From Lutjanus erythropterus (lineage: Eukaryota; Chordata; Actinopteri; Lutjaniformes; Lutjanidae), in assembly GCA_020091685.1 (NCBI GenBank), contig CM034605.1, positions 11,294,218-11,358,217 of the forward strand: a stretch of 64,000 bases of DNA, in the 5' to 3' direction. Position 1 is the stretch's first letter. Every line of letters begins with the position of its first letter. The translations under genes and the position numbers were made by a program. A model generated the notes under the pieces. The model did no database searches. It was not told where the DNA came from and worked only from the letters and a program-made list of their open reading frames with translations. Shown one piece after another: positions 46,912 to 55,700 of the stretch.

Positions 46912-49482
46912 CTGAGCTATGTCTTAAATCTCTGGTAGTAAGGCAGAATTATTAAGTAAACTCCACCCTCTCTTGGCTGCTCCACGTTTTATAGCGGACG
47001 TGAATGACTGCATGATTCACAAGGCTGCTGACAAAGCTCCAGCTGTGACAGTGATGAGAAATCATCATTATCAATTAGTGGCACATATTTATGGCTGGAG
47101 AATCACTAAGACAGACATTTATAAATAGGATTCCCAACCACATGACCAATGTTTGCTTTTTCCACTTTGGTAAGCCAGTCTGACAGTTTACTGTGGGAGC
47201 TGGCAGGACAGACACCTACCAGAGGAGTCTGAGAAAAGAAAAGAGTGTTGCCTGTCTGCTAAAAATGTGAAACATTTGGTTCCTGAGACGTAGTTATGGC
47301 TAAATCTTTAACAACCTTTCCTTTGTAAGCCAGTCTTTCAACATAAAGCAATGAGTGGCAAATAGAGGGTTAGAGAAAGACCTCAGATATAACAAGCTCA
47401 GACCTTCACACACCGTCTGTATGACCTGACAGATAGGTTGTTGAATCTCAGGATGATTTGGTTTACATTTGCTGTCAGTCTTTTGGGCAGCGGGGAACCA
47501 TTTAACCTGCTACATGTTGAGGGCCCTGGATTTTGTCACTCCTATTTTGACTGAGCAGGCCATGAGCTGATTATGAGGATTAGTGGCGATGTGGTGATCC
47601 CATGCCTCTCCCACTCACTCTCGACTCAGCAACAGCTGCAAAGTCTCTGGCTCGAGAATTTAGTGGTAAATGGAGCTTTTTCCAACCTTGAGAGCCTGAG
47701 AGCATGACCATAATACTTCTTTAAAGGGACAGTTCACCCCAAAATCAAAAATACATATTTTTCCTTTTAGCTGTAGTGCTATTTATCCATTTAGATTGTT
47801 TTGGCGTGCATTGCTGAGTTTTGGCTATATTGGCCATAGAGATGTCTGCCTACCCTGAAATATAATGGAACTAGATGGCACTTCTGAGGTGCTCAAAGTG
47901 CCAAAATATACATTTGAAATTCTCAACAGCAATGTCTCTTTCCAGAAATAATGACCCTGTTACTTAGACCTTGGATTATGTAGGGTTGTGACAATAACAG
48001 CATTACCACAATACCATGGTCATGTGATGCCTATTGCCTGTTCATTACATCATCACCACAAATTTTATTTTTAACAACAACGACTGTTTTCAAGATGAAA
48101 AAATTGATAAATAACTACAGAAGACATCACGTGCTGGATCACATCGAAGACGACGTTGTAAAGGTACAACATTAATGTCAAATATTAGCGTTTCCTGCTC
48201 AGCTAACTCTTAATTTTTCCAGCAGTTGGGAAATAACAGATGGGACATTTCTTGATCTTGAGAAGCTGCAGCGTTTATTAACTGACACACTGTAATCTGT
48301 ACTGTACATTTACTGCCAGACTGACAACTTGCTGCATTTACACTATGTCTTTATGACATTTATGCCACTTTCAGCATGCTATTTGCTCTCCTTCACTTCC
48401 ATGCCACATACACTTAAACACTGCCTTACTCCTTAAAGGAGCAACGCTACACTTAGAACAGTATGCTTCAATAAAGTCCTGTACTACGTAATTATTAAGG
48501 CAGTCGTGGTAAAGCTGCCATCTCATGGAATATGTTGCTTTGTCACCATGGTAAGAAAAAATCCATACCTATTAGTTGTAAGCAATTTCATTTTGAAATT
48601 GTTTTCTTTCTACCTAACTACAACCCCCAACTGTATCACCATGCAGAGGGAAATATGCATGTAATCATGGACAAGAGCCTCATACTCATAACAATGTGGC
48701 ATGTAAACATTAATGACTTAATGAATCCTCAGCTGAGCTGTAACATTAGCACTACTGAGCTAGCTCAAGTGGTAATACGGTTGGTGGGGTGTAGTTCAGT
48801 AGAAAGAAAATGAAACCCCCTACAACAAAGTCTTTAGATTATCTTGAATAAACAGATCATGATTTCTGGAAAGAGACATTGTTGTAGAGTTTTTCAAATG
48901 CATTTTTTGGCACTTTAAACACCACATGCAGAATGTCATCTAGTTCCATTATATTAAGAGAAAGCAGACATCTCTGTGGATGATATCTCCAAAACTTGGC
49001 AACTCACGTCAAAACATTCGAGATGGATTTTTCTTTTGGGGGTGAACAATCCCTTTCAGCGGACTGCAGCCTGTCAAAAGGGAAATTGCTACAGTGTTCA
49101 ACAGCAGCAGTGTATGAAGTGTGACAGCGGCAGTGAATGGACACAGGAATGGTCTGGTTTTGCATTAAACATGAGAGCCATCAGAGATAGCTGCCAGCCC
49201 CCAGCCACCTCGGGAGGAAATCAGACACTGAATGGGTTTAAGAGTTGGCACGAGTCCCGCTGTCCGATGGCACCTACTCTTACAAGTGTTTCTGCAGTGC
49301 AACACAGGCCTTTGAATGAGTTCTCACTCCAGTTTCGGTTCTGTCCTGCTCTGGCACATTTTCATTATAAGACTAAAAGGCGATGCCAAGGAACAGAGAA
49401 CAGACCGGCTTTGTACTACTGCCAGCCCGACAGTGATATCACTGGCCTGAAATTAAGTTTCAATAGAGTTTTTTGCACACAC

Positions 49483-49525
<43 letters not shown>

Positions 49526-51111
49526 CTTTATCATGGTGATTATTCACACTGCATGTACCCATTAGACATGTAGATGCTGAGATAAAAGAAGACTGAAGGG
49601 CTGAAAAGCTGTGAGTGCAGATGAAAAGACGGAAGACTGTAAACTTTCTTGCCAGTTTTATCTGATTCTCTGCCAACACTTTTAGTCTGTCAGACTAAGC
49701 AGCTTGCTAACTCACCAGCATATGTTACCTTTAGTGGTGGAAGAAGTATTCAGAGTCTTTACTTAAGTAAAAGTACGTATACTACCATGTGAAAATATTC
49801 TACTACAAGTAAAAGTCCTGCATTCAAAACTTGTAAAAGTATAAAAGTAAAAGTAAAAGTCTGTAAGTAGAAGAAGAATGAAGAAGAATGGTCCATGCCA
49901 GTGTTTTATTATATCTGATGTTTTTGATTCCTATTACCACTGCATTAATTTATGTGTTGCATTTTAACCACTTTTCATACTTTTGGGTAGTTTAATCTGC
50001 AGCAATGCATCATATTTTATTAAGTCGTCATATGTTTATGGTGTCACTGAGAACCACGAATCTCTAAAAAGTCAGCTTTTCATGAGTAAAACATCCTGTT
50101 TTCAGCTTTGTGACAATGCATTTTCCAGTTAATCTAAGCAGGTTTTTAAGTAGTTTATTTAGTTTAAGAAGTACAAGATTTTTCTCAAAAGAGAAGGACT
50201 ATGAAAATTTGTAATCTGTCAGGCAAACGGAGTGGAGTAAAAGTACAATATTTCCCTCTGAGATATAATGGGCTAGAAGTATAAAGTTGTATAAAATTTA
50301 AGTTCTTTTGAGGCTCTTGGCGTGTTTCTTCATGGAAATATAACAGATATCAACAGCAAGTACTGCAGCCTAAACTGAAAAGTAACTACAACTATCAGAA
50401 CTTTTAATTTCTACTACAGTACAGAGTAGAATATACAGTACATGTACTTAGTTAGTGTCCACTACTGCTGCAATGTTCTAAAACCACTTTGTATTAACAT
50501 TCAAATATCTATCATGTAAGAGAGTTTCTTTGATGGAAATGTACACTGCAGAAGAAAAAAGAAAAAGGATCCCATCACACAAGAGAGGGAATAAACCCCA
50601 TCTGTGAAGCTGGGCTTTAAAGTATAATGCAGCTGTAATTATAAGCTTAGCAAACTTCGCCAAATATAACAGTGAGTCACTTTACATCATGTGTTCCAGA
50701 GACAGAGTGATGCAGTTTGTCACGTTTCATCTTATGAATGAACCGAGCAGACTGGCGCTCATTCAAAACGTCGAGAAGGTGTCAGGAAACTATGAGTTAT
50801 TATCACTTCATCCATGTAGGCTTCTGGTGACACAAACATGGATATTTGACTATATAAAGGGGAATTAATAAAATAAAACAATAGGCAAATTGTTTAATAT
50901 TATATCAAAAGTTGCACTAGTAGTTGCATTGCAGTTTTAATAGTGGACCCAAAGCGTGTCAAAATCTTCATATAATGAGTCTAATTTGGGGTTAAAACGG
51001 CAGAAAATACCCTTCTTCTCTTGCTGAGCATAAAGTTTTTCTTACCTGTGCAGGTGAGCAGAGCAGCAGATAAAGAGCCACCGCAGTCTGGATGACAAAA
51101 GTCAGTTTCAT
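29803..51111 (-). CDS. pgf: Placental growth factor, VEGF family (six coding exons, 154 aa)
   Basis: A secreted, disulfide-linked dimeric growth factor whose mammalian orthologue binds VEGFR1 (FLT1) and, in its basic isoform, heparin and neuropilin. Coding exons 51111-51046, 34799-34763, 32270-32074, 31819-31740, 30802-30740 and 29824-29803 keep frame throughout. Residues 1-22 are a signal peptide. The VEGF homology domain (about 38-127) has the eight cystine-knot cysteines at 47, 72, 78, 81, 82, 89, 124 and 126, with the motifs [10 protein letters not shown] and [14 protein letters not shown]-glycosylation sequons are at Asn30 and Asn96. The 66-bp coding part of exon 1 and the 197-bp exon 3 equal those of [13 protein letters not shown] and NVTMQLLKI, together with the basic tail, favour PGF over VEGFA. 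Fish may carry two paralogues, and I cannot say which this is. Confidence 0.95.
29825..30739 (-). other. pgf: pgf intron 5
   Basis: Contains a family C MITE copy (about 29893-30075). The remainder is AT-rich, with nothing else recognised. Confidence 0.65.
29893..30075. mobile_element. MITE, family C (copy 3, partial)
   Basis: Begins gctgcaattattagtcgatt and runs into the family's subterminal cattgtttgggtcatatttgt-like region. One end only. Confidence 0.55.
30740..30802 (-). CDS. pgf: pgf exon 5 (basic, heparin-binding type)
   Basis: A 63-bp exon, exactly 21 codons, with acceptor tcttatag and donor gtgatg. It encodes [19 protein letters not shown] and then Asp-Arg. The position, phase and very high Arg/Lys content match the insertion that distinguishes human PlGF-2 from PlGF-1. 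Skipping it keeps frame, giving a 133-residue non-basic form. Confidence 0.88.
30803..31739 (-). other. pgf: pgf intron 4
   Basis: 937 bases, AT-rich, nothing recognised. The + strand ORF at 30760-30975 is the shadow of basic exon 5. Confidence 0.7.
31740..31819 (-). CDS. pgf: pgf exon 4 (end of VEGF domain)
   Basis: 80 bp with acceptor atccctcag and donor gtaag. It encodes [20 protein letters not shown], then HQTCEC with the last two knot cysteines, and ends in phase 2. Confidence 0.95.
32074..32270 (-). CDS. pgf: pgf exon 3 (VEGF cystine-knot core)
   Basis: 197 bp with acceptor ttgtccacag and donor gtaaaa. It encodes residues 35-100 with six of the eight knot cysteines. Confidence 0.96.
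32271..34762 (-). other. pgf: pgf intron 2
   Basis: About 2.5 kb. Overlapping ORFs on both strands at 33439-33936 have no recognisable domain. No repeat was identified with confidence. Confidence 0.6.
34763..34799 (-). CDS. pgf: pgf exon 2 (37 bp)
   Basis: The acceptor is tcctgttttgcag and the donor gtgaga. It encodes [12 protein letters not shown] plus one base and contains the sequon at Asn30. It is shorter than the 52-bp exon 2 of VEGFA, but phase 0 to 1 is preserved. Confidence 0.85.
35723..36650. mobile_element. Probable hAT-like MITE in pgf intron 1
   Basis: The left end cagagcctgactgatagtga and the right end aactaggccgatatatcagt resemble the 'agagcccgaccgatat...atatcggtcgggctct' element of fish. 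The termini are diverged and the boundaries approximate. Confidence 0.4.
37540..37580 (+). mobile_element. LINE/SINE 3'-tail scrap
   Basis: The sequence taagggctatgcaaacttga followed by cttgacctgac resembles the conserved 3' tail plus short repeats that end many fish SINEs and LINEs. The body upstream is not recognisable. Confidence 0.35.
38003..38648. mobile_element. Fold-back DNA element, family A, copy 2 (646 bp)
   Basis: The ends are ttaaagggatagtcc and gaactatccctttaa. The long arms and central gtgactttggt...actaaagtcac match the copy at 3832-4646. The minus-strand ORFs at 38436-38790 are palindrome by-products. Confidence 0.8.
38896..38901 (-). terminator. Polyadenylation-type signal after the candidate exon
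   Basis: AATAAA on the minus strand, 63 bases past the stop of the open segment at 38965-39132. The sequence is AT-rich, so chance occurrence is plausible. Confidence 0.3.
38965..39132 (-). CDS. Candidate terminal exon of unknown gene or alternative pgf exon
   Basis: On the minus strand, the acceptor tccgtttttctgcag precedes a 56-codon open segment. It reads [20 protein letters not shown], then [20 protein letters not shown], then [15 protein letters not shown], and ends at TAG 38967-38965. AATAAA lies 63 bases after the stop (38901-38896). The exon opens in phase 0, the phase in which pgf exon 1 ends, so a signal-peptide fusion of 77 residues is possible. The composition looks protein-like (amphipathic start, acidic middle, no cysteine), but I recognise no family. 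Alternatives are a nested gene's last exon, a transposon ORF remnant, or chance. Confidence 0.3.
   Translation of the reverse strand, partial: SGPSWLDKGLRGAANKVKQLWDSDQSGQGEYDPDQISSMLTNENSFSTEVLWHKR
40130..40330. repeat. Minisatellite, about 20-25-bp units
   Basis: Diverged repeats of the pattern atgttgagaataaagtcaaa. The array ends with an inverted unit (caactttattcttgacatta). It lies in pgf intron 1. Confidence 0.75.
41915..42240. mobile_element. Interspersed repeat D, copy 1
   Basis: It opens gttgagatgaaatgaaaaat and runs to cctgtttcactctgaaatac. The same sequence, diverged, recurs at 53484-53850. I recognise no termini or coding capacity. Confidence 0.55.
42260..42420. mobile_element. 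Interspersed repeat with ttagcttagc motif, copy 1
   Basis: The sequence ttagcttagcttagcttaaa, then gactagaaacagaggggacagc, then tcagtccaaaggtaacaaaa, is a core found very widely in percomorph genomes. A second, shorter copy lies at 59262-59345. Confidence 0.6.
42700..43140. mobile_element. Fold-back repeat with arms of about 180 bp
   Basis: The left arm (42700-42880) and right arm (42960-43140) are inverted copies: acgttgctgggaaatctgta with aaagccac is mirrored by gtggcttttacaggtccccc with agcaacat, and ccacatctta by taagatgtg. The loop contains aattgatgtagatt twice. The outer right flank ends ccaaaatgtcaaactattcc, a terminus I recognise from fish fold-back elements, so the full element may extend from about 42580 to 43260. 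Confidence 0.7.
45605..45700. mobile_element. Short hAT-like MITE fragment
   Basis: The sequence ccagtgatacccagagtatg then gcctgcagtcaactggtggt resembles a common fish MITE end (cagtgatactcaaagtatggcc). The other end is not found. Confidence 0.4.
46851..46909. repeat. (CA)n microsatellite
   Basis: A dinucleotide array interrupted once by aaaata. Confidence 0.95.
46960..47160. promoter_or_regulatory. Candidate conserved non-coding element in pgf intron 1
   Basis: The texture is homeobox-site-rich (atcattatcaattagtggca, catatttatggc, atttataaatagg), repeat-free and non-coding, which is typical of vertebrate enhancers. This is a judgement of sequence character only. Confidence 0.25.
47721..49058. 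mobile_element. Fold-back DNA element, family B, copy 2, with nested insertion
   Basis: The left end is ttaaagggacagttcacccc and the right end gggggtgaacaatcccttt. The arms mirror one another (caatgtctctttccagaaat against atttctggaaagagacattg). They are separated at about 47978-48822 by a block beginning gggttgtgacaataacagca, which resembles another fish MITE. The large ORF at 48976-49539 partly covers this arm and is not a gene. Confidence 0.75.
47978..48822. mobile_element. Nested MITE within the family B fold-back element
   Basis: The block starts tagggttgtgacaataacag, then cattaccacaataccatggt, the 'tagggctgtgacgataaccgc' type of end seen in fish. The right end (accccctacaac) is weak. 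It splits a palindromic host element, which supports insertion after the host. Confidence 0.5.
49474..49524. repeat. (CA)n microsatellite
   Basis: A pure dinucleotide array from about 49486. It creates the poly-Thr-His tail of an apparent ORF. Confidence 0.95.
49732..50467. mobile_element. hAT-like MITE
   Basis: The left end tagtggtggaagaagtattc then agagtctttacttaagtaaa and the right end gttagtgtccactactg are diverged inverted repeats. Subterminal taaaagtac repeats are typical of this very common percomorph element. Confidence 0.75.
51046..51111 (-). CDS. pgf: pgf exon 1, coding part (signal peptide)
   Basis: ATG at 51111-51109, the first ATG in this frame. It encodes a 22-residue signal peptide, [20 protein letters not shown] then Ala-Gln, and ends in phase 0 at a gtaaga donor. 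Confidence 0.93.
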
Positions 51112-52015
51112 TTCGCGATGTCTGCGGGCGGAGACGGGGGAACTGTCTCCAGATGCACACAATTGAAAAAAAAGGAGAAAAAAAAACAATCCAACAAATC
51201 CCAGACTTCTCAGAAAATACAAAAAAGATGCTGACCCGGAATTTCCAAGTTGTCGGTTCCCGGTGGTTTAGTAATACAGAGAATGAGTGGAGTCACGTAG
51301 CCCCGCTGCCTCGTGTAACCTGATGAAGTAGATGGTGCTTACTAATGAATAGGGCCCCAGAGGAGAACCGGAGGTGCTGGGACAATAAAATAATACTGTC
51401 AAGAAAAATAAAATGTCTTTATATTCACATTTACAATCAACCGAATTAAAGCACAAAGCCTAAAACGACTCTGTCTGCAGCAGGGGACAGTAGCAGCCGG
51501 GTTTCACAAAGCATTTCAGTGCACAAAGTCAAAAAAAAAAAAAAAAGATTCTAGTCAGTCCAGAATCGCTCCAAGAAAAAAAAAAAAGTTTCAGTCCTGC
51601 TCCGAGCGCCAGTCGGCAGAAAAGCACACTTGCCTCTAATTGCCCCACACTACCTTTTCACAGGCTGGTCATTTAAATCTCCTCCCCTTCTCCTCTGTGT
51701 GCTCCTCTCTGCTCTGCTTCATCTGCCTTCACAGAACTCACTGATGATGAGATGAGGCTTTTTTCTCCACTTCCCTTTTAAGCTCCATGTAACATGTAAT
51801 GGTCACTGACACTGCTGCTGTTGCTTTACTTCTTAATTCTAGACTATACACCACAGGTGATTTACACCACAGTATACACAGGCATGCTGAGAAACTGCTT
51901 CTGAGTACTCAGAAGCTATTCAGGCAAGGTAAACACCCAGAGATCTTTTTCTTTGGTGGTGACATGGATGGTATACTCACTGCTGAGCCCAGCAAGGCTC
52001 CAAGATGCACACAGA
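51112..52015 (-). promoter_or_regulatory. pgf: pgf 5' UTR and upstream region
   Basis: The frame upstream of the pgf ATG stays open to about 51222 without another ATG. CpG dinucleotides are present up to about 51310 and again at 51600-51615. The transcription start is not visible. Two poly-A/T runs lie at about 51530-51546 and 51577-51588. Beyond about 51700 nothing is recognised. Confidence 0.4.
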
Positions 52016-52174
52016 CAGTGGTGGACTCAGGCTATCTGGGGGGCAGGGGCAGAAAGCATGAAAAGGGGCACCAGCAGTATGTGGTGGGTGCACCAGTCTG
52101 CCAAAAGTCATGATGCACATAACCATGCTTTCTCTCTTCTTCTGCGAGGGAACCCTGAACTCTTATAAAGTTGA

Positions 52175-52510
52175 TCAGCTTGTCCAAATAGAAGTTCTAC
52201 CTAGAACCCACTACAAAGGCTTATACCTACAGCCATCTCTGAAAGGTTTCAACCAGAAGCCCTCATGAGAAGTTCCACAAAAACCTTTATGGTGTAATGG
52301 TTCCACTCAGGACCCTCTCTGGGGGATCTATCCAGGACATCTCCATCTTCTGAGGGTGTTAACAAGAACCCATCCAGGGGGTTTTACCAACAACCCTTTT
52401 ATATTCCAGGGGTTTCATCTAGGATGCACCCTGGAGGTTCTACAGGGAATCGTCTTATATTGTGGTACAAAGAACCCTTGATGAAAGAACTGTATTTTCA
52501 GAGTGTAAAG
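52175..52510. repeat. Degenerate tandem array inside the MITE
   Basis: Units of roughly 30-35 bases carry variants of ggttctaccaagaaccc-like sequence, such as gaagttctacctagaaccca and ggttccactcaggaccctct. Several units are near-palindromic. Confidence 0.6.
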
Positions 52511-52552
52511 GGCATTTTTCCTCATTGTTTTCCACTGGAGGGGTGCCCTAAA

Positions 52553-52635
52553 ACACTGTTTCCCAAACTTTTTAATAAAGTCTCCTGTGACCCACCTGTG
52601 GGTCCTGACCCAATCTTTGGGAATGATTGCCCTAG
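52553..52635. mobile_element. Tiny nested inverted-repeat element
   Basis: The sequence tgtttcccaaactttttaat at the left and tctttgggaatga at the right form a short inverted pair. The host motif tgccct appears on both sides, consistent with a target duplication. Confidence 0.4.
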
Positions 52636-52799
52636 AAGGCGATTTACCAGATTTTCTCCATTGGAAGTCCACCCTAGTGTACATTTGATCACATTTTCTC
52701 CACTGGGCCACTTAATCGTGTTTTATCCAGGAGGGCACATTTGCATCTTTTTTTTTTTTTTTTTTCAAAACTCCCCCCACCCCTCTGAGTCCACCAGTG

Positions 52800-55700
52800 C
52801 ACAGAGATTTTCCTCAGAGGCTTTAGTGTTAAGTCAAGTTTGCAGAGACAGAAAAGGAGATTCCATTACTGTTGACACATAGAGTTAATCTTCAGTGTGG
52901 GACTTGTGTGTTTGGAGAAATCTTGGAACGAAAGGATTCCTTGTGGGCTTCCACACATTCCTCCAACACTGCTGAATAGCTCCACTGCCTCCTTCTATTG
53001 TACAAGACCACACTCAGGAGTGGTGGTGGTGTTTCTAAACATCACAAGGACTTTAGGCAGAAGAAACCATCCACCCCCATTGCCATCATCATCCTGGACA
53101 GAGCGTCAGTAAATGCAAACAGTCATGGATTTTGAAAGACATTTCCCCTAATTAAGCTGGGCAATATCACAGTAGTTTTTTCCTAAATTGTATCTCTTAC
53201 ATGGCAATGATGGATGCTCTTTGAAAACTCAGGGAGAGGACAGAATGTAAGCGAAGCAAACTGTGATTCATCAGGGAATTGGAGTCTACAATTATTCTGT
53301 TCTAGCCCTGTCTCTCTCACTGTGCTGTCATTGTCTGGGTGGTGAAAGTTTTATTTCACAACAGTATCAATCTTCTTTTTCTGACTGTCTATTTATCCGC
53401 CTTATTGCCGCAGTATTGCAAGTGTAGATGGACAAAAGACTACCCAGGAGCTATTTTCTGCTTTGTATGTCGTGAAATTGGAGTTGAGATGAAATGAAAA
53501 ATGCTATTTTTTAATCCCTTTCAGATCACATCCCCATCATACTGTCTATTTCACAATTTATGCCAAACAATTACAAAAAATCTATTTATTTGTATTCTTA
53601 TATCACCATCCAATCATGTTTTTCTCCTGTAAAACAAAATAAGACATGTGCTTAAGAATAATTCAATCTATGAATCAATTTTCAACTTTGATAAGCACAA
53701 ACAGCAATCAAAGGAGAGACAGCAGTTCCCTGGGTAAGTCCAGGGGTAAATTTCACCACCGTCCCCCCTATTGTTCTGCATCCTTGTTCCTAACATTATG
53801 TCCCGCCTGTCCTGCTTCACTCAAAAAGACATCGTAATATAGAGGTTAGATACTCATCATCAAGAAAAAGTAATGCAACTGTACTGTGTGATACAGTACA
53901 AGTGATTTTCATGTTTTGTTTCAGTTATTTTGAATAGAAGAGCTGAACACCATTGCTACACAGACTTCTGTTTGCTCAGAGGATGGAGCCAGACTCTTAA
54001 TGCCATGTCGCCATCTGCTCAGTGATCTATCTGTGTTTTTCAAGGTGCACCAGCAGATAGGGCCAAATAACATCACTCAAATTGTTTGCACTTTAAATAC
54101 ACGCTGACAAGACAAGAAAACCTGGCTCGATTGATAGCGTATTCCAGGGAAGATGGATCTGTGTGCTGCCAGACTGTGAAAAAACCTTGAGGCCTTCACT
54201 GCTTTTGCTAAAAACCATAAAGCATGACTGTGTTAGTCATGTGTCTTCTTGTTGTTGTTTGGACAAAAGAAAATGTGTCACTCCTGCTTAGATTTAATTT
54301 TAGCATTTTCAAAGACTTATTCAAACAAGACACTACCCATTTGAAAGATGTCTCTTTAATGAAATCAAGATCTAAAAGAGAAATAGGCTTATTTCCAGTC
54401 TACTGTGCAGATATACAAGGCTCTAATCAAGGATTTAAAAACAACTTCATTATTTCTTCATTATATCAAGAATGTTTGAAGGATTTAACTCATCCAGAAT
54501 TAAAATATAAAGATCAAAATGTCAACTAAACCTCTTCTCTAATTGGGTTTTGTGATAAGGCTCCATGATTGAGGGAAGGTCAGCTGGCTGCATCAGTGAG
54601 TCCCTCGCAGTCGGCAGTGTCTCTTGATGTTGTTAGGACCAAATGGGTGGCTCTCAGGAACTGGAGTGCCAAAGTAAGCACATTTCCCTTTTGCTGTTGA
54701 CCCCTCATTTTCCCAGATTGCTGAGTAAAAAGTAAACAGATGAACAACATTAATGATGTCCATTCATCATTGTTGGGGCAGCTTTGGTTTCCTCCACAGT
54801 GGGGCCTTCAAGGGGAAGGTGGAGAGCCAGGGAGCCCCTTAACTTTGAAGGATCTCATTAACAATAGTTAGAGCCCTACAGGGAGACCAAAGTCTCTGTG
54901 GAAGACAGAAGTCAACTGTAATTACTATAGATTTATTTAGCATCCATGTATCATCTTTGATTTAAATGATCTGAATTTAGCTGAGTACACATTTTATTGT
55001 GGAAATAGTCAAGTTTTTATGCTTTGACTTATCATTATGAAGTAAATGCTGATTACACAGTGTAATGGCCATGGAATAATAACTTAATGAAAAAATTCCC
55101 CCTTTTTCTGCTGGCGTTTTCCTCTAACTCCCCCTTCCACCCTAATGTCAACCCCTGCTATAGTTAATTGTTTGTGTGAAAACATAAGCTAACATTACTC
55201 AAACTATATGCAATCTAAATCATTACAAAAGCCTATGCTGCACTGTAAAAGAAAAAAAAGGTGAGAAAATACACTCTTACAATCTTTTGTTGAAATAATT
55301 TACAATTTACTTTTCTTCTTTAGATAAACTTGAATCTTTGAGTTTTAGAAACCCTCAAAAAATTTAAGAAATGTTCACAATGAGCTGTTAACTGGTTTGT
55401 CATTATTTGGTGCTTGAAAATTAAAATTAAATTTTTGCCATTGAAAGTATGCATTTAGCATTATTCACTTTTACTGAAATGGATTTACTCAGCAACTTTT
55501 GAAATACATTTTTTTCAAATATGAAATAATACATTCACGTTTTTTTTTTTTTTTTTTGAAGAAGACAAGTAAATCATCTAAACAAAAGATTATAGGTTGG
55601 AAAACATTTTAATTTTTGTCCCAGAAACTTAAGAGCTTACGTTTAATTTTAGAACTCAGAAATCTCTTGAAATTTTATCCATGTTTTTAGTGTGTACCTG

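Larger units (their letters stand above)
34800..51045 (-). other. pgf: pgf intron 1 (about 16.2 kb)
   Basis: A long first intron between the signal-peptide exon and exon 2, containing many of the repeats listed separately, a candidate alternative terminal exon (38965-39132) and conserved-element-like texture around 46960-47160. Stretches at 36700-37500, 39200-40100, 40350-41900, 43300-46800 and 50500-51045 show nothing further that I can name. Confidence 0.8.
52016..52799. mobile_element. hAT-like MITE with target duplication and internal array
   Basis: The terminal repeats cagtggtggactcag and ctgagtccaccagtg are inverted with one mismatch. The flanking octamers cacacaga (52008-52015) and cacagaga (52800-52807) differ at one base, a good 8-bp hAT target duplication. 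The interior holds a degenerate tandem array of gttcta...aacc-type units (about 52175-52510) and a small nested repeat (about 52553-52635). ORFs across it are compositional. Confidence 0.85.

Noticed and set aside
48976-49539. 187-codon plus-strand ORF
   Set aside because: It starts inside a fold-back element arm and ends in a (CA)n microsatellite; no domain or splice context.
54224-54529. 101-codon plus-strand ORF with a hydrophobic start
   Set aside because: Looks superficially like a secreted protein, but the codon use follows the AT-rich background and no family or gene context supports it.
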